64,000 nt of DNA, taken from NCBI GenBank assembly GCA_015039365.1, contig WION01000080.1, positions 1 through 64,000 on the forward strand, written 5' to 3'. Shown here one piece after another: positions 1 to 11,509 of the stretch. Position 1 is the stretch's first letter. Every line of letters begins with the position of its first letter. The DNA is from Amanita rubescens. Lineage: Eukaryota; Basidiomycota; Agaricomycetes; Agaricales; Amanitaceae. The translations under genes were made by a program, and so were the position numbers. The notes beneath the pieces are model-generated. The model had not been told where the DNA came from, did no database searches, and was given only the letters and a program-made list of their open reading frames with translations.

Positions 1-120
1 GCCTTATTGGTGGCAGTGATCGGTGCAATTACTGCTTTGAGGTGAGCAGGGATTGCATTTGGAATAACGGGACACATGAATAACCAATCAGATTGAGATC
101 TGAAAGTATGCCGTTATTTG

Positions 121-397
121 TCGTGCCCAGGCACGATAATTGTTTCCTTGTAATTTGGGTGACAAGGGAACATAAAGCGCTGTCTTCTTCTTTGGTAAAA
201 GAAGACATGACAAGAATGTCGATAAAGGTTTATATTTATATAAAACCTTATGGAAATGTCGGTGAACAAGATGCGTAGATCTTGTATTGGAATGGGTAAG
301 CGAGAAATGTTATTTCTTGCTTCTTGATGATGGAACGATTGATTGAGGTGAAATCAATTGATCATTTTGATGGATTATTTATAAATTCATGATTTAT
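121..397. repeat. Array of consecutive short stem-loops
   Basis: About eight small inverted repeats lie end to end. Perfect arms include TCGTGCC/GGCACGA (121-136, 2-nt loop), TGTCTTCTT/AAGAAGACA (181-207), ACAAGAT/ATCTTGT (266-285), ATTGATT/AATCAAT (338-358) and ATAAAT/ATTTAT (381-397). Arms at 142-171 and 298-322 have one mismatch that would be a G-U pair in RNA, and 222-251 is an AT-rich near-palindrome with a bulge. No coding sequence is recognisable. The arrangement is seen directly; its origin is unknown. Confidence 0.7.
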
Positions 398-1214
398 ATC
401 TATTTTGGATTTTATTAATGAAGGTGTCATTACATAAACGACAACGACTTCATAGGCGAGGGTGTCATAACGAATACGACAACAACCTTGCGTGCAGCGT
501 TATGAGCTACAGCCAAGCATGATAATGCCTAGCACCAGGATCGATCCGAGGAACATGTACCAGACTTGTGTGCCTGACCTGTAAACGAGTATGACATGCA
601 TAAGGTCCGCGGACTGCAGTGCGCCTGCGGCAACTGCCTGGTCCCAAGAGGTACCAGTTGTCTTTGGAAAATGAAAGGTGTCCGGTCCATAAACCGTCCG
701 TGACCACCTTTATAAGCACTCCCAGTAACAATATGAAAGTATACGTGGATGCCTTTTGAGCAGAGCCAACGGCTAATCTAGGCGCTCTCTAGGAGTGGAC
801 GCCTAATAGTCTGCGTGTATGGTCCACAATGGGGCCCCAGCACGACCTTTATACTTGTGAAAGTTACTACGGGCCATATGATCTACATACGGTAACTAAA
901 GGCACTAAGGGCCTTATAATGGAATATCGTGCATGAATACCCCAGTCACATCACGGAGGGCAAGTATAACTCCGTGGGGGTCAAGGTTGCCATGCCAGCC
1001 TTGAGAAACATAGTGGTACCCTTATCCCTGGGTGCAAGGAGATCCCCTAAAGCCCTAGGGTCCGGGCGCATGTCATGAGCTCGTATGTCAGGTACAAGAA
1101 CTTAGTTAAATTGACGGTTGCCACTCAGGTCTCCGACCCACACAATACTATACCTGTTCACACATCTTGCATGGTAACATGCCTGGAGACGATGGTGATG
1201 CAAGCAATACCATG
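398..1214. other. No recognisable gene
   Basis: Only short ORFs without family resemblance are present (the longest is 74 codons on the minus strand). If the LTR at 1230-1679 is real, this would be the leader or internal region of that minus-strand element, but no gag-like coding is visible in it. Confidence 0.5.
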
Positions 1215-1679
1215 TCGGGGCCCATAACCTGACGAAGATACGCCCAGCAGCGCAGCGTCTAAGTGTTAAAGTGAATACTTACTTAGAGTGGAGTGTAGAG
1301 TGGCGGTGACGACCTCGAACGATAACTCACTATCCTATGGATATAGGATGTGGTGGTAAGAAGAGAAGGAAGGTTCTTATTTGTACCTACGTACAGGTAG
1401 TCTTATATACTACTAGTATCCTAATAAGTACAATGTATAGTAAATAGAGGAAGAGCTGTGCATGATGTATGATATGACGTCTAGCGCAGCTATGACGCGT
1501 CTACCCGCAGTAATGGGATGACGCAAGCGACTATAGGATATATCGAATATCCTATGTATGTATATGTACATCTAATCTGTATATCCTAATCTATAGGATA
1601 AGATATGATGTGTTATCTTATATGAGATAAGATAAGATATACGTTATCTTATATGATTTAGATAAGATAACTTTAAACA
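1215..1679 (-). mobile_element. Candidate copia-type LTR with primer-binding site
   Basis: Positions 1215-1231 carry a 17-nt string identical to 20225-20241, next to the 5' repeat of the well-preserved copia element. Read on the minus strand it is a primer-binding-site-like sequence directly downstream of a TG...CA-bounded 450-bp segment (1230-1679, starting TGTTTAAAG on the minus strand). The segment is rich in small palindromes, for example ATAGGATAT/ATATCCTAT at 1533-1555 and ATCCTAT/ATAGGAT at 1332-1349. The second LTR is not in the window, so the call is an inference. Confidence 0.4.
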
Positions 1680-2126
1680 ATGTGTTCGGTAAGTCCTGGG
1701 GGGGCATGTTGGGCAATCCATCAATTTTTCTGGAAACATTCTTCAATTGTGTTCACCGGTAGGCACATGGCTTGTCAAGGTGTAAGTGAGCCTTGTCATT
1801 CTGTCTCTGTTGTCTTCCACCATGTCATGTCATAGAAGAACTTTTTACATCCTCCTGTACTTCCTATCATAGGCAGGTATCACTTTCAATTGTATCAGAC
1901 TGTCAGCCATTGTTGTCCTCTATATGCCTGCAAGCTCCCTCTAATTTTCCATGGGTTATTCATTCTCCTCCTTTGTTTGTCTGAAAAGTGCTGTTTGAGT
2001 ATTGAGGGTCCCACTTGTACCAATAAGGAGGATAGCGGTTGTTGGAGGTCATGCGTTAAAGCAAGCCAAAACACTTGCAGGTTCTGCAACATCTGGTCTT
2101 GTCATCATGGCCAAATACATGACTGA
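1680..2126 (-). repeat. Copy 1 of a 450-bp inverted duplication
   Basis: This segment is nearly identical to the reverse complement of 9578-10026, with only a handful of substitutions and a small indel. The shared block includes a piece of copia RNase H coding (TRPDVAGPASVLARF in the other copy) and non-copia sequence beyond it. It is not a gene; the short ORFs in it are shadows. Positions 2127-2313 hold nothing I recognise. Confidence 0.75.
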
Positions 2127-2313
2127 GTCATCAACCCAAATCCTCTTTGTATTTTGTGGTCTGTCAGTTGCAGGAAGAGATTTCATGTATCAAGGGAATA
2201 GATACTTTTCCACAGCTATAGAAGTCAAAGGGGAGAGTACATTGGTCCTGCATTGGAGGCAGGACTGTGAGAAGTGAGTTTTGGCAATAGACTTGAGGTA
2301 GATGGCCTCATCG

Positions 2314-2622
2314 TGTTGAATATTGAGTGATTAAACATCAGATATTGCTCAAATCCTTTATATTTAGTGTTACAATACTATATTCTTTGTTTTGTGTATA
2401 ATGAGCTAGTTTATAGGTGTAGCAGTTGTGTCTGTGGACAAAACGCGATATAGTGGACACCTAAACTCACGCCTGATGGGATAGGTAGTAAATAGAACCA
2501 AACAGGCCAGGTTTCCTTACATGTAGGGAACTACAGTACCTACACTTGGATATAGACTTGATATTACTGCTATCAACGTTATATATAGATTGCATTTGTG
2601 AACATCTAAAGTGTGCATTACA
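2314..2622 (+). repeat. LTR family A, truncated 5' part
   Basis: This is the first about 309 bp of a 377-bp LTR that begins TGTTGAATATTG and, in complete copies, ends CATTTTTAACA. It diverges from the family just after the block that reads like CATTTGTGAACATC. Complete copies lie at 3741, 7713, 10493 and (minus) 24510. Confidence 0.8.
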
Positions 2623-2844
2623 GCGAGTTTCATAAGTCTGCAGAATTGTCATTTGCGAAAATGTGTAGCAAGTTATTTGGTTCCAGGACCCCAAGTTCAT
2701 CAAGTGAGCATATATGAGGCGGTCACGAGTAGCGGCACAGTTGTCCTCTTCTCGCTTCGCATCTGTATCTCTGTATTATCAAGAATGTCTAGTCCTGAAC
2801 CTACTCAACCTGGTGCCTGGCCATCCCTGTTTCTTGCCACTTAG

Positions 2845-4787
2845 TCTACGAAGTTAGCACGACTTCCCAGTCGAAGAAGAAGACAAAAACAACCAAAAAA
2901 GATTTGAAAGTCAAGCAGTTCACGTACAGCTTCTCTCCTACAAAGAGCAATTATGTTGACCTCTTGAATACTATGATTGTCAAGCATACAAGCCTCAAGG
3001 TCAAGAATAAAGTGTCGGATGAGCGCATATTTAGCTGCAAATTTCACATCCCACCTGCAAAGTACATTCCTGAACTCGTGTATATGCACTACTAATCAGT
3101 ATTTCTAGGATTTCTGATGCATGTGACATTGAAAGTTTTGCAGAGTACTGTGAGATCGTCAAGCTCATCAATGAAAAGAAGCCAAAGCTGGTTACCATCA
3201 CTATCAATCAAAAACAAGTTGAACGAGCGCTGAAAAAGGTACGTTCTATCAAGTTATTTATACTGCATATAGTCCCCCTCATTTATCTGTAAAAGCGCAC
3301 CTCTAATGCTGAGGATGATGACGATGACGACAAAGACAAGTCTGGTGATGACGACGAAGTATAGTCATATACCCTATCAAACAATCTGTACCTAACAATG
3401 ATAAAGGCATCAGCTCATATATCCCCAATTGACCATGAATTGGCTCACTTACGGTGCAAAATAGAACTGAAATATGCAAATGATAAGGATATGGGCTACA
3501 TGTACATATTGCCTAATGGCGAATCAATGCCACTCACTCCCTTCATGATGAAGGAATGGGCACGAGCAATGGTGTGTCGACTCTTATCTCATGCAAATGT
3601 AAACCTATTCTTACTCCTAGCTTCTTAGTATGATGGCCAAGCAACAGTGAACGTGAACCACCGCATACTGCAACCTTTGATCCGGCAAACCGACATAGCT
3701 CACTCCGCCTCATACGTTCGACGTCAGCTTCAACATCTGGTGTTGAATATTGAGTGATTAAACATCAGATATCGCTCAAATGCTTTATATTTAGTGTTAC
3801 AATACTATATTCTTTATTTTGTGTATAATGAGCTAGTTTATAGGTGTAGCGGTTGTGTCTGTGGACAAAACGCGATATAGTGGACACCTAAACTCACGCC
3901 TGATGGGATAGGTAGTAAATAGAACCAAACAGGCCAGGTTTCCTTACATGTAGGGAACTACAGTACCTACACTTGGATATAGACTTAATATCACTGCTAT
4001 CAATTGTTATAGACCGCATTTGTGAACGTCTAAAGCGTGTATTGAGTCTATCAGAGGGCTAGACAACTACTACAACATTTGTAGTCAGTTGCAACAACAC
4101 TTGGCGCATTTTTAACATCTGGTTCAGGCTCATCTGTGCAATCTGCTCTTAGTAACAACCCTGAGCCCCTTGCGCACATCTCTCATATACTGTCAACTGT
4201 TGCAACACTCCTGGGAAAGGGACCCACTGTTGCGACTAGCAGCACTCCTCCGCCAAGAACTCCTACTAGTACTGATCAACAATCAAAAGAGTCCGCTGGA
4301 TCGCCCAATGAATACACTAACGAAGCTGAAACGCTATCTCAAATAAGCAGAGAAGAACTTAGGTGTTGCTAATGCTACTGACTACACATTCTTGCTTGGC
4401 TCAAAGGGATATGGGCCCGACATTCTTCATTGGGTCAAGGAAGAATCTCTTATCATGTTGGGAATCCCTCCTGGAGACGTCATCCGGCTTCAAGATAATG
4501 TGCTGAAATGGTGGAATGGACCCAATGCCAAGCGTAAATCCTCTCATACAGATAACGAGTCTAATGATGAACACACAAAGAAGCGTGTCCGCTTTGAAAA
4601 ACGTTATCGTGATGAATCTGGGAAATACTCAATGTGGGGCTACAAACTCGTTGCTGGCGACATCGACCCAGGTGCTGATTATGAGTGGTGGTATTACTCG
4701 GAGGCTCATGATGAAGTCGTACCTGTTCCACAAGGCTATGTGCCTTTACTTGAAGAGGAAGGTGATGATGCTGGTGCTCCTTTCTAG
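2845..4787 (+). pseudogene. Decayed multi-exon gene, unknown function
   Basis: A spliced gene can be followed across at least six coding blocks: up to 3061, 3109-3238, 3296-3358, 3407-3571, 3629-3740 and 4118-4787. The introns 3062-3108, 3239-3295, 3359-3406 and 3572-3628 have GT-AG ends and keep the frame where they can be checked. The protein has a lysine-rich N-terminal stretch, an acidic Asp/Glu run, a Ser/Thr/Pro-rich linker and a C-terminal part with LHWVKEESL, LKWWNGPNAKRK and KRVRFEKRY. It is broken by a solo LTR at 3741 (TSD TCTGG), an apparent frameshift near 3650 and another near 4361 just before GVANATDYTFLLG. I do not recognise the family. The start is uncertain; an upstream ATG at 2786 is out of frame unless another intron exists. 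Confidence 0.55.
3741..4117 (+). mobile_element. Solo LTR, family A
   Basis: A complete 377-bp TGTTGA...TTAACA LTR flanked by the 5-bp duplication TCTGG (3736-3740 and 4118-4122). It interrupts the Ser-rich linker of the surrounding gene relic, and removing it with one TSD rejoins the reading frame. Confidence 0.9.
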
Positions 4788-4975
4788 ATGCCAAGCTTGC
4801 AAGTCACAAATTCACAATCATTAGTACACGCTCAGCTCTTGCCCGCTCTCACTTACATACTATTGCTCTCACTCACTTGTTACCACTCATTTGCACGTTT
4901 TCACTCTTGCTTACATACTATTGCTCTCGCTCATTTGCTACCACTCTCATTTGCATGTCATTGTAGACTCTACTA
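4788..4975. repeat. Pyrimidine-rich imperfect tandem repeat
   Basis: After the stop codon of the preceding gene relic, two imperfect copies of a unit like TTACATACTATTGCTCTC followed by TTGNTACCACT are seen (about 4850-4900 and 4910-4955). Probably 3' UTR or noncoding simple sequence. Confidence 0.5.
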
Positions 4976-5018
4976 GTGAAAATGATGTATCATTTGTTCA
5001 GTTATGAAAAACACTGTT

Positions 5019-6099
5019 TCATACAACATAGCCAGATGCTCGGAAGAAGCCCCACACCATCCTAGGGGTGATATTCTGACATGCACAATCCATTGAAGCG
5101 AATGAAAAATCCTGCCAAAACCGGCGAAGGTATGCCTTGATTGCTGAGAATGCTTGCTCAATGGGGTTGAGATCCGGTGAATACGGTGGAAGGAACATGA
5201 GACGGCATTCTAAACAATATCATCAAGTCAGTGGAGCTCAGAACATGAAACATTGATGGCTTATGTGCTTCATCTTCAACAAGCTGCCGAACTTGTTCTG
5301 AATGATGGATATTGCAATTGTCCAGTACCAGTACGCTGCATGGGCCGGGGTATGGGTTAGTCAATGGTATCTATCACAAAACATTTCAATATTCACAACA
5401 GTATGCAAGAAACAATAGAACATACAACCAGTTCCCGTAGAAATTGCAAAAATCGTTCAGCAGTGACAGAACCAGGACAATGTCATAGGTGATGATTCCG
5501 TCAATTGTTAGGATGGGTAGGATGGAGTAGCGCTGTCCACGAACAAAGAACTGCCGTTGTATGCACCTCCAGCCTTGCCGAGACCAGCCAAATTTTCGCT
5601 GAGATGTCCTTCAATTTTGCACTGCTTCGTCTACAAACATGAACATGTCTGGATTGGGAACTTCATCTGCAATCTTATTCATGAATATGGAACGGAGAAG
5701 ATCATCACATTCAATGGCCCGGCATGAGACAACTTTATGCAAAAAATCGAGATGCTGGAGAGTGCGAAGCAGAGTGGGAATTGATACTTGGATTTTTCGT
5801 GCCTGGTATAGTTCCTCCTGTAATTCATTGATGTATACAGTCTGTTGTCTATCCAGCAGAGCTCGAATGAATCAGATATCAGGTGATTGGAGTAATCAAG
5901 GGCGACCAGCCTTTTGACATGCGTGAGGGTTATAAGAGACACCATAAACCCGGTGGTATGAGAGGGAGGTGTAGACAAGTGTTTTCTTGACACTGAGGAG
6001 GTCACATATCTCCTCCACGCTATGGCCTTTCTGGAAGAGGACTGGAATGCGAGCTTTCAGGTCGCGCGAGATGGTGCGACGTGGCATCAGGAAAACCAC
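5019..6099 (-). pseudogene. Tc1/mariner-type DDE transposase relic
   Basis: On the minus strand the N-terminal helix-turn-helix is readable from MPRRTISRDLKARI through FQKGHSVEEICDLLSV (6099-5896). A catalytic block VLVLDNCNIHHSEQ lies near 5340-5300, and PPYSPDLNPIEQAFS (about 5190-5150) carries the last carboxylate region. The C-terminal ASGYVV is followed by a stop at 5019. These are hallmarks of the fungal Tc1/mariner transposase (DDE_3 type), which cuts and pastes at TA sites in the nucleus. The middle has several stops and frame changes, and an intron-like interruption separates the two catalytic blocks, so it is not functional. Clear terminal inverted repeats were not found; the right side abuts an LTR fragment at 6173. 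Confidence 0.8.
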
Positions 6100-6172
6100 G
6101 GGGTCCTGATTACCAAATAAACAAACACAAAGATTTCAATTCATGCGATTCTGTATATTTATGAAAAGTGCT

Positions 6173-6245
6173 GTAAGTCTATCAGAGGGTTAGACAACCA
6201 CTACAACATTTGTAGTGAGTTGCAACAACACTTGGCGCATTTTTA
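6173..6245 (+). repeat. LTR family A, 3' end only
   Basis: The last about 70 bp of LTR family A (AGTCTATCAGAGGG... GGCGCATTTTTAA) lie just upstream of copia gag coding. They probably represent the remaining 5' LTR of the decayed copia element that follows. Confidence 0.7.
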
Positions 6246-6391
6246 ATGCCTTTAGCTGCTAGAGAACTGCTATTGTGTTTTGGACTAGACTGGCCATCTT
6301 GGACAGTCTACTTAATTGATTGGATGCATTTTTGGCCATTGGCTAGACAACTACATTGGGACTTGGACTTTGGTTGGGACTTTGACAAAAA

Positions 6392-9300
6392 ATGTCGGAT
6401 CATTCTACAATAAAAATCAAGCCACTACTATCCAATGGTAATTACCAGGAGTGGTCAGGGGAAATGAGGGCGCTTTTATTGCGCAATCATGGGCTATGGA
6501 ATGCAGTGTCTGGCAAAGTTACAAAACCAGCCAAAACCAGTGATGATGAATTGGCAAAGTGGGAGACAAAAGTAGAGAAAGCTGCTGGTGAAATCTACTT
6601 GGGTGTAGAAAGTGACCAAAGAGTCCATTTTCGAGACCAAGTGGATGATCCAAAAGCTATGTGGGACAGTCTCAAAAAGGCTCACTTGCACCAAAAGCCA
6701 GGTGCAAGATGAGCTGTTCTCTATCCACAAGGCAGATGACGAAACACTCATGGCTGTGGCAACCAGAGTGGAGAAGGCAATGTCAAACATAAAAAATCTT
6801 CATCCTAGTGACTTCACATTGGACAAATTGGACGATGAATTTGCTGTGTATGGCAATGATTCGTGCTCTACCCGAGAGCTGTGCCACCTCTGTGCATCTG
6901 GGCCAGCCATCGCTTCAGCATAGCTATTAGGTTCATTGCCAGTTAATGATGATGTATGAACACATTCAGCATCTTTGCCCTCATCATCATCATCATACCT
7001 CAAGATTGGACGATGAATTGCTGTGTATGGCAATGATTCATGCTCTACCAGAGAGCTTCGCCAATTGGACAAGAGTGTAATCCTCCAAGCCTTCAATTGG
7101 AGGAATTAAACCAAAAACATCGAGCTGATGTGGGAGAGAGGGCCAATAGAGCAGGGACATCGAGTTATAGAGGTGGAAGAGGTGGTGGCAGAGGTGGCAG
7201 AGGTACAGTTAAATTAGTTTTTTTCAAAGGAACCTTGGAAGTGACAAATATCATACAAATGGTTTCAACATTGAATGGACAAATAGTAAAAATGCCATGG
7301 TGGTCACCATAATGGATTCAAAACGAAGCTTACATGCTTCTTATATGGAGAGAAAGGGCATATGGTGACAAAATGTCCGAAAAACAAGGTGACAGCTGCA
7401 CCTAGTGCCAATAAGGCAGAGGAGGGAAAGGAGGCAGAGACTGCTGAAAAGGCAGGAAATGCAAGTCATGTTCATTATAATGCATTTGGGACTTCTGCTG
7501 ACCATCGTTTTGACTGGAATACAGACTCAGGGGCCACTTCTCATATGACCCCACATAGACATTGGTTCAAAACCTACACCAAAATGTGAAAAGAGGTTAT
7601 GTTGGCAGATCATACTGTGATATATACAGAGGGAGTTGGGTCTGTTATTTAAACCAGTTATAGATGGAAAACCAGCTAGAGAGGTTGAATTTGCTAGAGT
7701 GTTACATGTACTTGTTGAATATTGAGTGATTAAACATCAGATATCACTCAAATCCATTATATTTAGTGTTACTATACTATATTCTTTATTTTGTGTATAA
7801 TGAGCTAGTTTATAGGTGTAGCAGTTGTGTCTGTGGACAAAACGCGATATAGTGGAAACCTAAACTCACGCCTGATGGGATAGGTAGTAAATAGAACCAA
7901 ACAGGCCAGGTTTCCTTACATGTAGGGAACTACAGTACCTACACTTGGATATAGACTTGATATAACTGCTATCAACTATTATAGACCACATTTGTGAACG
8001 TCTAAAGCATGTATTAAGTCTATCAGAGGGCTAGACAACTACTACAACATTTGTAGTCAGTTGCAACAACACTTGGCGCATTTTTAACAGTACTGGACTT
8101 ACAGAATAATCTTTTCTCTGTTTTATACCTTACACAACATAGAGGGTTTAATGTACATATCTCAAAGTCTGTAATGAAATTTGAAAGAGATGGTCATATA
8201 TCTTTTGTTGCCAAAGTGGGAGATGATAATGTTGGTTATCTTGCTGGTGAGACCATTGTAGAACAAGAGTATGTTAAATCAGCTGTTGCATCGTCCACTC
8301 TGCCTCCGGACTTGACTTTGTGGCATCAGAGGCTAGCACACCATGGGTAGTAGGAGAGTGTCAAGAGTATGGTTCGTGACAGCATGGTTGAGGGACTTAC
8401 CATGACGTCTAATGACAAGCCTGATGCCATGTCTGGCAGGGAAAATGCATGCCAATCCATTCCCTTCTTCGAAAAATCGGTCAACAAAGCTATTGCAGCT
8501 TGTACACACTGATGTACACAAAGTGGGTGCTACTACACATTCTGGCTATCAATATTGGGTTACATTCATTGATGACTATTCTCGACTTCGTATTGTACTC
8601 CCTATAAAGACAAAGGACATGGTGTTTGATGCATTTAAACAATTCAAAGCCTATGCTGAGAATCAAACTGGTCATAAAATTGAAACATTGAGGGATGATA
8701 AGGGAGGGGAGTACATGTCAAACGCATTTTTGCGATTTACAGATGAATGTGGGATTGCCAGGCAGCACACGGTGCGAAATAGGCCACAGCAGAATGGTGT
8801 AGCGGAGTGTGCAAATAGGACCTTGTCAGAAAGGATCACAGCTATGTTAGAAGAGTCTGGTTTGTCTAACAAATTTTGGGGAGAGTGTTTGGCAGCACTC
8901 ATTCATGTTTGGAACAGATGTCCAACATCTGCAGTTGCTAAGAAAACCCCATTTGAGTTATGGCATGGCAAGAAGCCTGATGTTAGTCATCTAAGGATTT
9001 GGGGGTGCACTGCTTATGTGCATGTTGCAAAAGGATAAATGTATTGCTCTTGGGTCACATATGGAAAAGTGCATATTCATTGGGTATCCTGACGGTTATA
9101 AGGGTTGGAAATTCTACAATCCTATTACAAAGAAAACAATCATTTCGGAAAGAGCAGAGTTTGATGAACATTACAGCCAGGATTGTTGCTAAAGGTTACA
9201 TGTAATCAACAACCTGGATTTGATTACATGTCTGGATCATAATGCCAGTGTATGTGGATGATATTACACTTGCTTCCAACTCTCAGGCTGCCTTGGACAA

Positions 9301-9652
9301 GGTAGTCAGTGATTTGTCCAAGTACTTCAAGTTGAAGGACTTGGGAGAGACATCGTACTTGCTTGGAGTCGTATTAGGAGGGATAGAGCAAACAGAAAGA
9401 TCTATCTCTCACAAAAGCAATACATTATGGACATCTTGAAGCAATTTGGCATGGAGAATTGCAGTACAGTGGACACACCAATGAATCCTGGTTTGAAGCT
9501 TTCACAAGATCAGTGCCCTAAAAGCAATGAAGAGATGAAGGAAATGAAAGACATTCCTTATATCAGTGCAGTGGGCTCAGTCATGTATTTGGCCATGATG
9601 ACAAGACCAGATGTTGCGGGGCCTGCGAGTGTTTTGGCTCGCTTTACACATG
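6392..9652 (+). pseudogene. Decayed copia retrotransposon gag-pol
   Basis: The order of pieces is that of Ty1/copia. Gag starts at 6392 (MSDHSTIKIKPLLSNGNYQEW, continuing in a second frame after about 6700). The zinc knuckle near 7330 reads CFLYGEKGHMVTKC, with Tyr where the second Cys should be. The protease has DSGATSHM near 7527. A GAG-pre-integrase block reads WHQRLAHHG near 8320. The integrase (8412-9038) has HTDV, FIDDYSR, LRDDKGGEY and QQNGVAE. An RT remnant has VYVDD at 9245, and RNase H starts with MTRPDVAGPASVLARF and stops at 9652. Most of the RT is deleted between about 9200 and 9240. A partly duplicated gag segment flanks a 110-bp insert (6835-6880 and 7003-7062), and a solo LTR interrupts it at 7713. 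Non-functional. Confidence 0.9.
7713..8089 (+). mobile_element. Solo LTR, family A, inside copia pol
   Basis: A complete 377-bp LTR with target duplication GTACT on both sides (7708-7712 and 8090-8094). Without it the surrounding copia frame reads continuously as FARVLHVLDLQNNLFSVLYL, so it inserted into a then-collinear element. About 96% identical by eye to the copy at 3741. Confidence 0.92.
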
Positions 9653-10111
9653 ACCTCCAACAACCACTATCCTCCTTATTGGTACAAGTGGGACCCTCAA
9701 TACTCAAACAGCACTTTTCAGACAAACAAAGGAGGAGAATGAATAATAACCCATGGAAAATTAGAGGGAGCTTGCAGGCATATAGAGGACAACAATGGCT
9801 GACAGTCTGATACAATTGAAAGTGATACCTGCCTATGATAGGAAGTACAGGAGGATGTAAAAAGTTCTTCTATGACATGACATGGTGGAAGACAACAGAG
9901 ACAGAATGACAAGGCTCACTTACACCTTGACAAACCATGTGCCTACCGGTGAACACAATTGAAGAATGTTTCCAGAAAAATTGATGGATTGCCCAACATG
10001 CCCCCCCCAGGACCTACTGAACACATGAGCAACGAGTCACAGGCATCACTTTTAACACTAAATATAAAGGATTTGAGCAATATCTGATGTTTAATCACTA
10101 AATATTCAACA
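9578..10111 (+). repeat. Copy 2 of the inverted duplication plus LTR-A fragment
   Basis: Positions 9578-10026 match the reverse complement of 1680-2126. Positions 10054-10111 are the first about 58 bp of LTR family A in minus orientation. The copia RNase H coding breaks off within the duplication at about 9652, so the duplicated unit already contained a rearranged copia end. Confidence 0.75.
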
Positions 10112-10147
10112 CTTTTATGGCCCAGGCAATGTGCCATCTAGTCACAA

Positions 10148-10314
10148 CAGCTTCAATACCTGGATATTTCTGTGTGACTTGATAGATAGAGCATGTTGAA
10201 GGGTTTGAGTACCTACACCAACTCAAGATTCTGGAACTTCTTGAAGCGATCCCTGTGAAGAAAACAGATATAATACCTGCTTATGCAATGGACATCAATG
10301 ATTCAACTGTAAAT
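10148..10314 (+). pseudogene. DUF6589 protein fragment
   Basis: Translated with one frame slip, this gives NTWIFLCDLI then HVEGFEYLHQLKIL and AIPVKKTDIIPAYAMDINDS. This aligns with FNAWVFLCDLLENVEGFEYL and IPVVKTDIFPVYAMDVNNS in the DUF6589 gene at 44-47 kb. Only this short stretch remains, so it is a fragment of a second, decayed family member. The flank 10315-10492 has no recognised coding. Confidence 0.65.
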
Positions 10315-10492
10315 GTACTGGACTTGCATGTGCATATCAGTGTCCCTTTCCATTCCTGGACAATGCAAGTACATTTGGCATCCCAAATACAGGGATGGGG
10401 ACCTCTATAGTGGGGAGTACTTAAGTGTGTGACAAGGAGATGGGTGTTGTTTATGGGTGCCTGGCCCTTTCGGACACCATCCATGAACTTCT

Positions 10493-10868
10493 TGTTGAAT
10501 ATTGAGTGATTAAACATCAGATATCGCTCAAATGCTTTATATTTAGCGTTACTATACTATATTCTTTATTTTGTGTATAACGAGTCAGTTTATAGGTGTA
10601 GCAGTTGTGTCTGTGGACAAAACGCGATATAGTGGACACCTAAACTCATGCCTGATGGGATAGGTAGTAAATAGAACCAAACAGGCCAGGTTCCCTTACA
10701 TGTAGGAACTACAGTACCTACACTTGGATATAGACTTGATATTACTGCTATCAACTGTTATAGACCTCATTTGTGAACGTCTAAAGCATGTATTGAGTCT
10801 ATCAGAGGGCTAGACAACTACTACAACATTTGTAGTGAGTTGCAACAACACTTGGCGCATTTTTAACA
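10493..10868 (+). mobile_element. Solo LTR, family A
   Basis: A complete LTR (TGTTGA...TTAACA, 376 bp) with target duplication CTTCT at 10488-10492 and 10869-10873. It separates the DUF6589 fragment on the left from recombinase-like coding on the right. Confidence 0.9.
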
Positions 10869-10938
10869 CTTCTCCAGTCAATCAAAACCAGGGACTGGGC
10901 CACTGGTACAAGTGTGATGCGCAGCCATTGCAGAAGCC

Positions 10939-11400
10939 ATGAGCCTGAAAGACCTGACCTGGATAATGGAGTGGTCATGCACCATTTGCCCTGAGTCTTG
11001 GTCTTTGGTGCAAGTGGCACCCTCCCCTAATACAGACAAGATGCTGGAAGTGGTCACAAAGCATTTATTCATGTGTGCTTACATGTCAATGACCTTCACA
11101 CTGGACAAGGTGAGGACTGTGATTTCTGAGATGATAGTAGTATTATTAACTCTGGTGGCACTCACAAGGAATAACAAGCTATGCAAGCTCAAGAAGAGCC
11201 ATGTGCAGGACATGATTTCATACAACAGGGACAACTTGCCTTATTTTACAGTTGTGCTTGAGAACTGGGAGGGATGGCAGAAGAAGGTTGGCTATGAGGG
11301 TCAGCTGATAGGTGTGTGAATGCTGACTGATTGCATTGCTTGTTACTGGATGAACACAGGGCAGACATATAAGATTTATAAGTGAGATTTGTAGGATGTT
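10939..11400 (+). pseudogene. Tyrosine-recombinase-like protein, 5' part
   Basis: The ORF ends ...LENWEGWQKKVGYEGQLIG. A short GT-AG intron (ending AACACAG near 11360) leads to GQTYKIYK, which resembles the block of basidiomycete Crypton-like tyrosine-recombinase proteins that I recall as GWQKK...G(H/Q)TYRIY. The gene stops at 11400, where a TA-flanked element (11403-14517) is inserted. Joining across that insertion gives DVYSHLQAW..LKAILGG, so the 3' part at 14520 continues the same gene. In-frame stops show it is dead. Family placement is from memory of motifs and should be treated as probable. Confidence 0.5.
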
Positions 11401-11509
11401 TACAGCTGATTCAGAAATTCATGTCCGATGTGCATGAAACTGTGTGAAAAATACTGAAAAATAAAAAAATTCATCCTTGCTCTACACATTGACAACTGCA
11501 ATACATATG

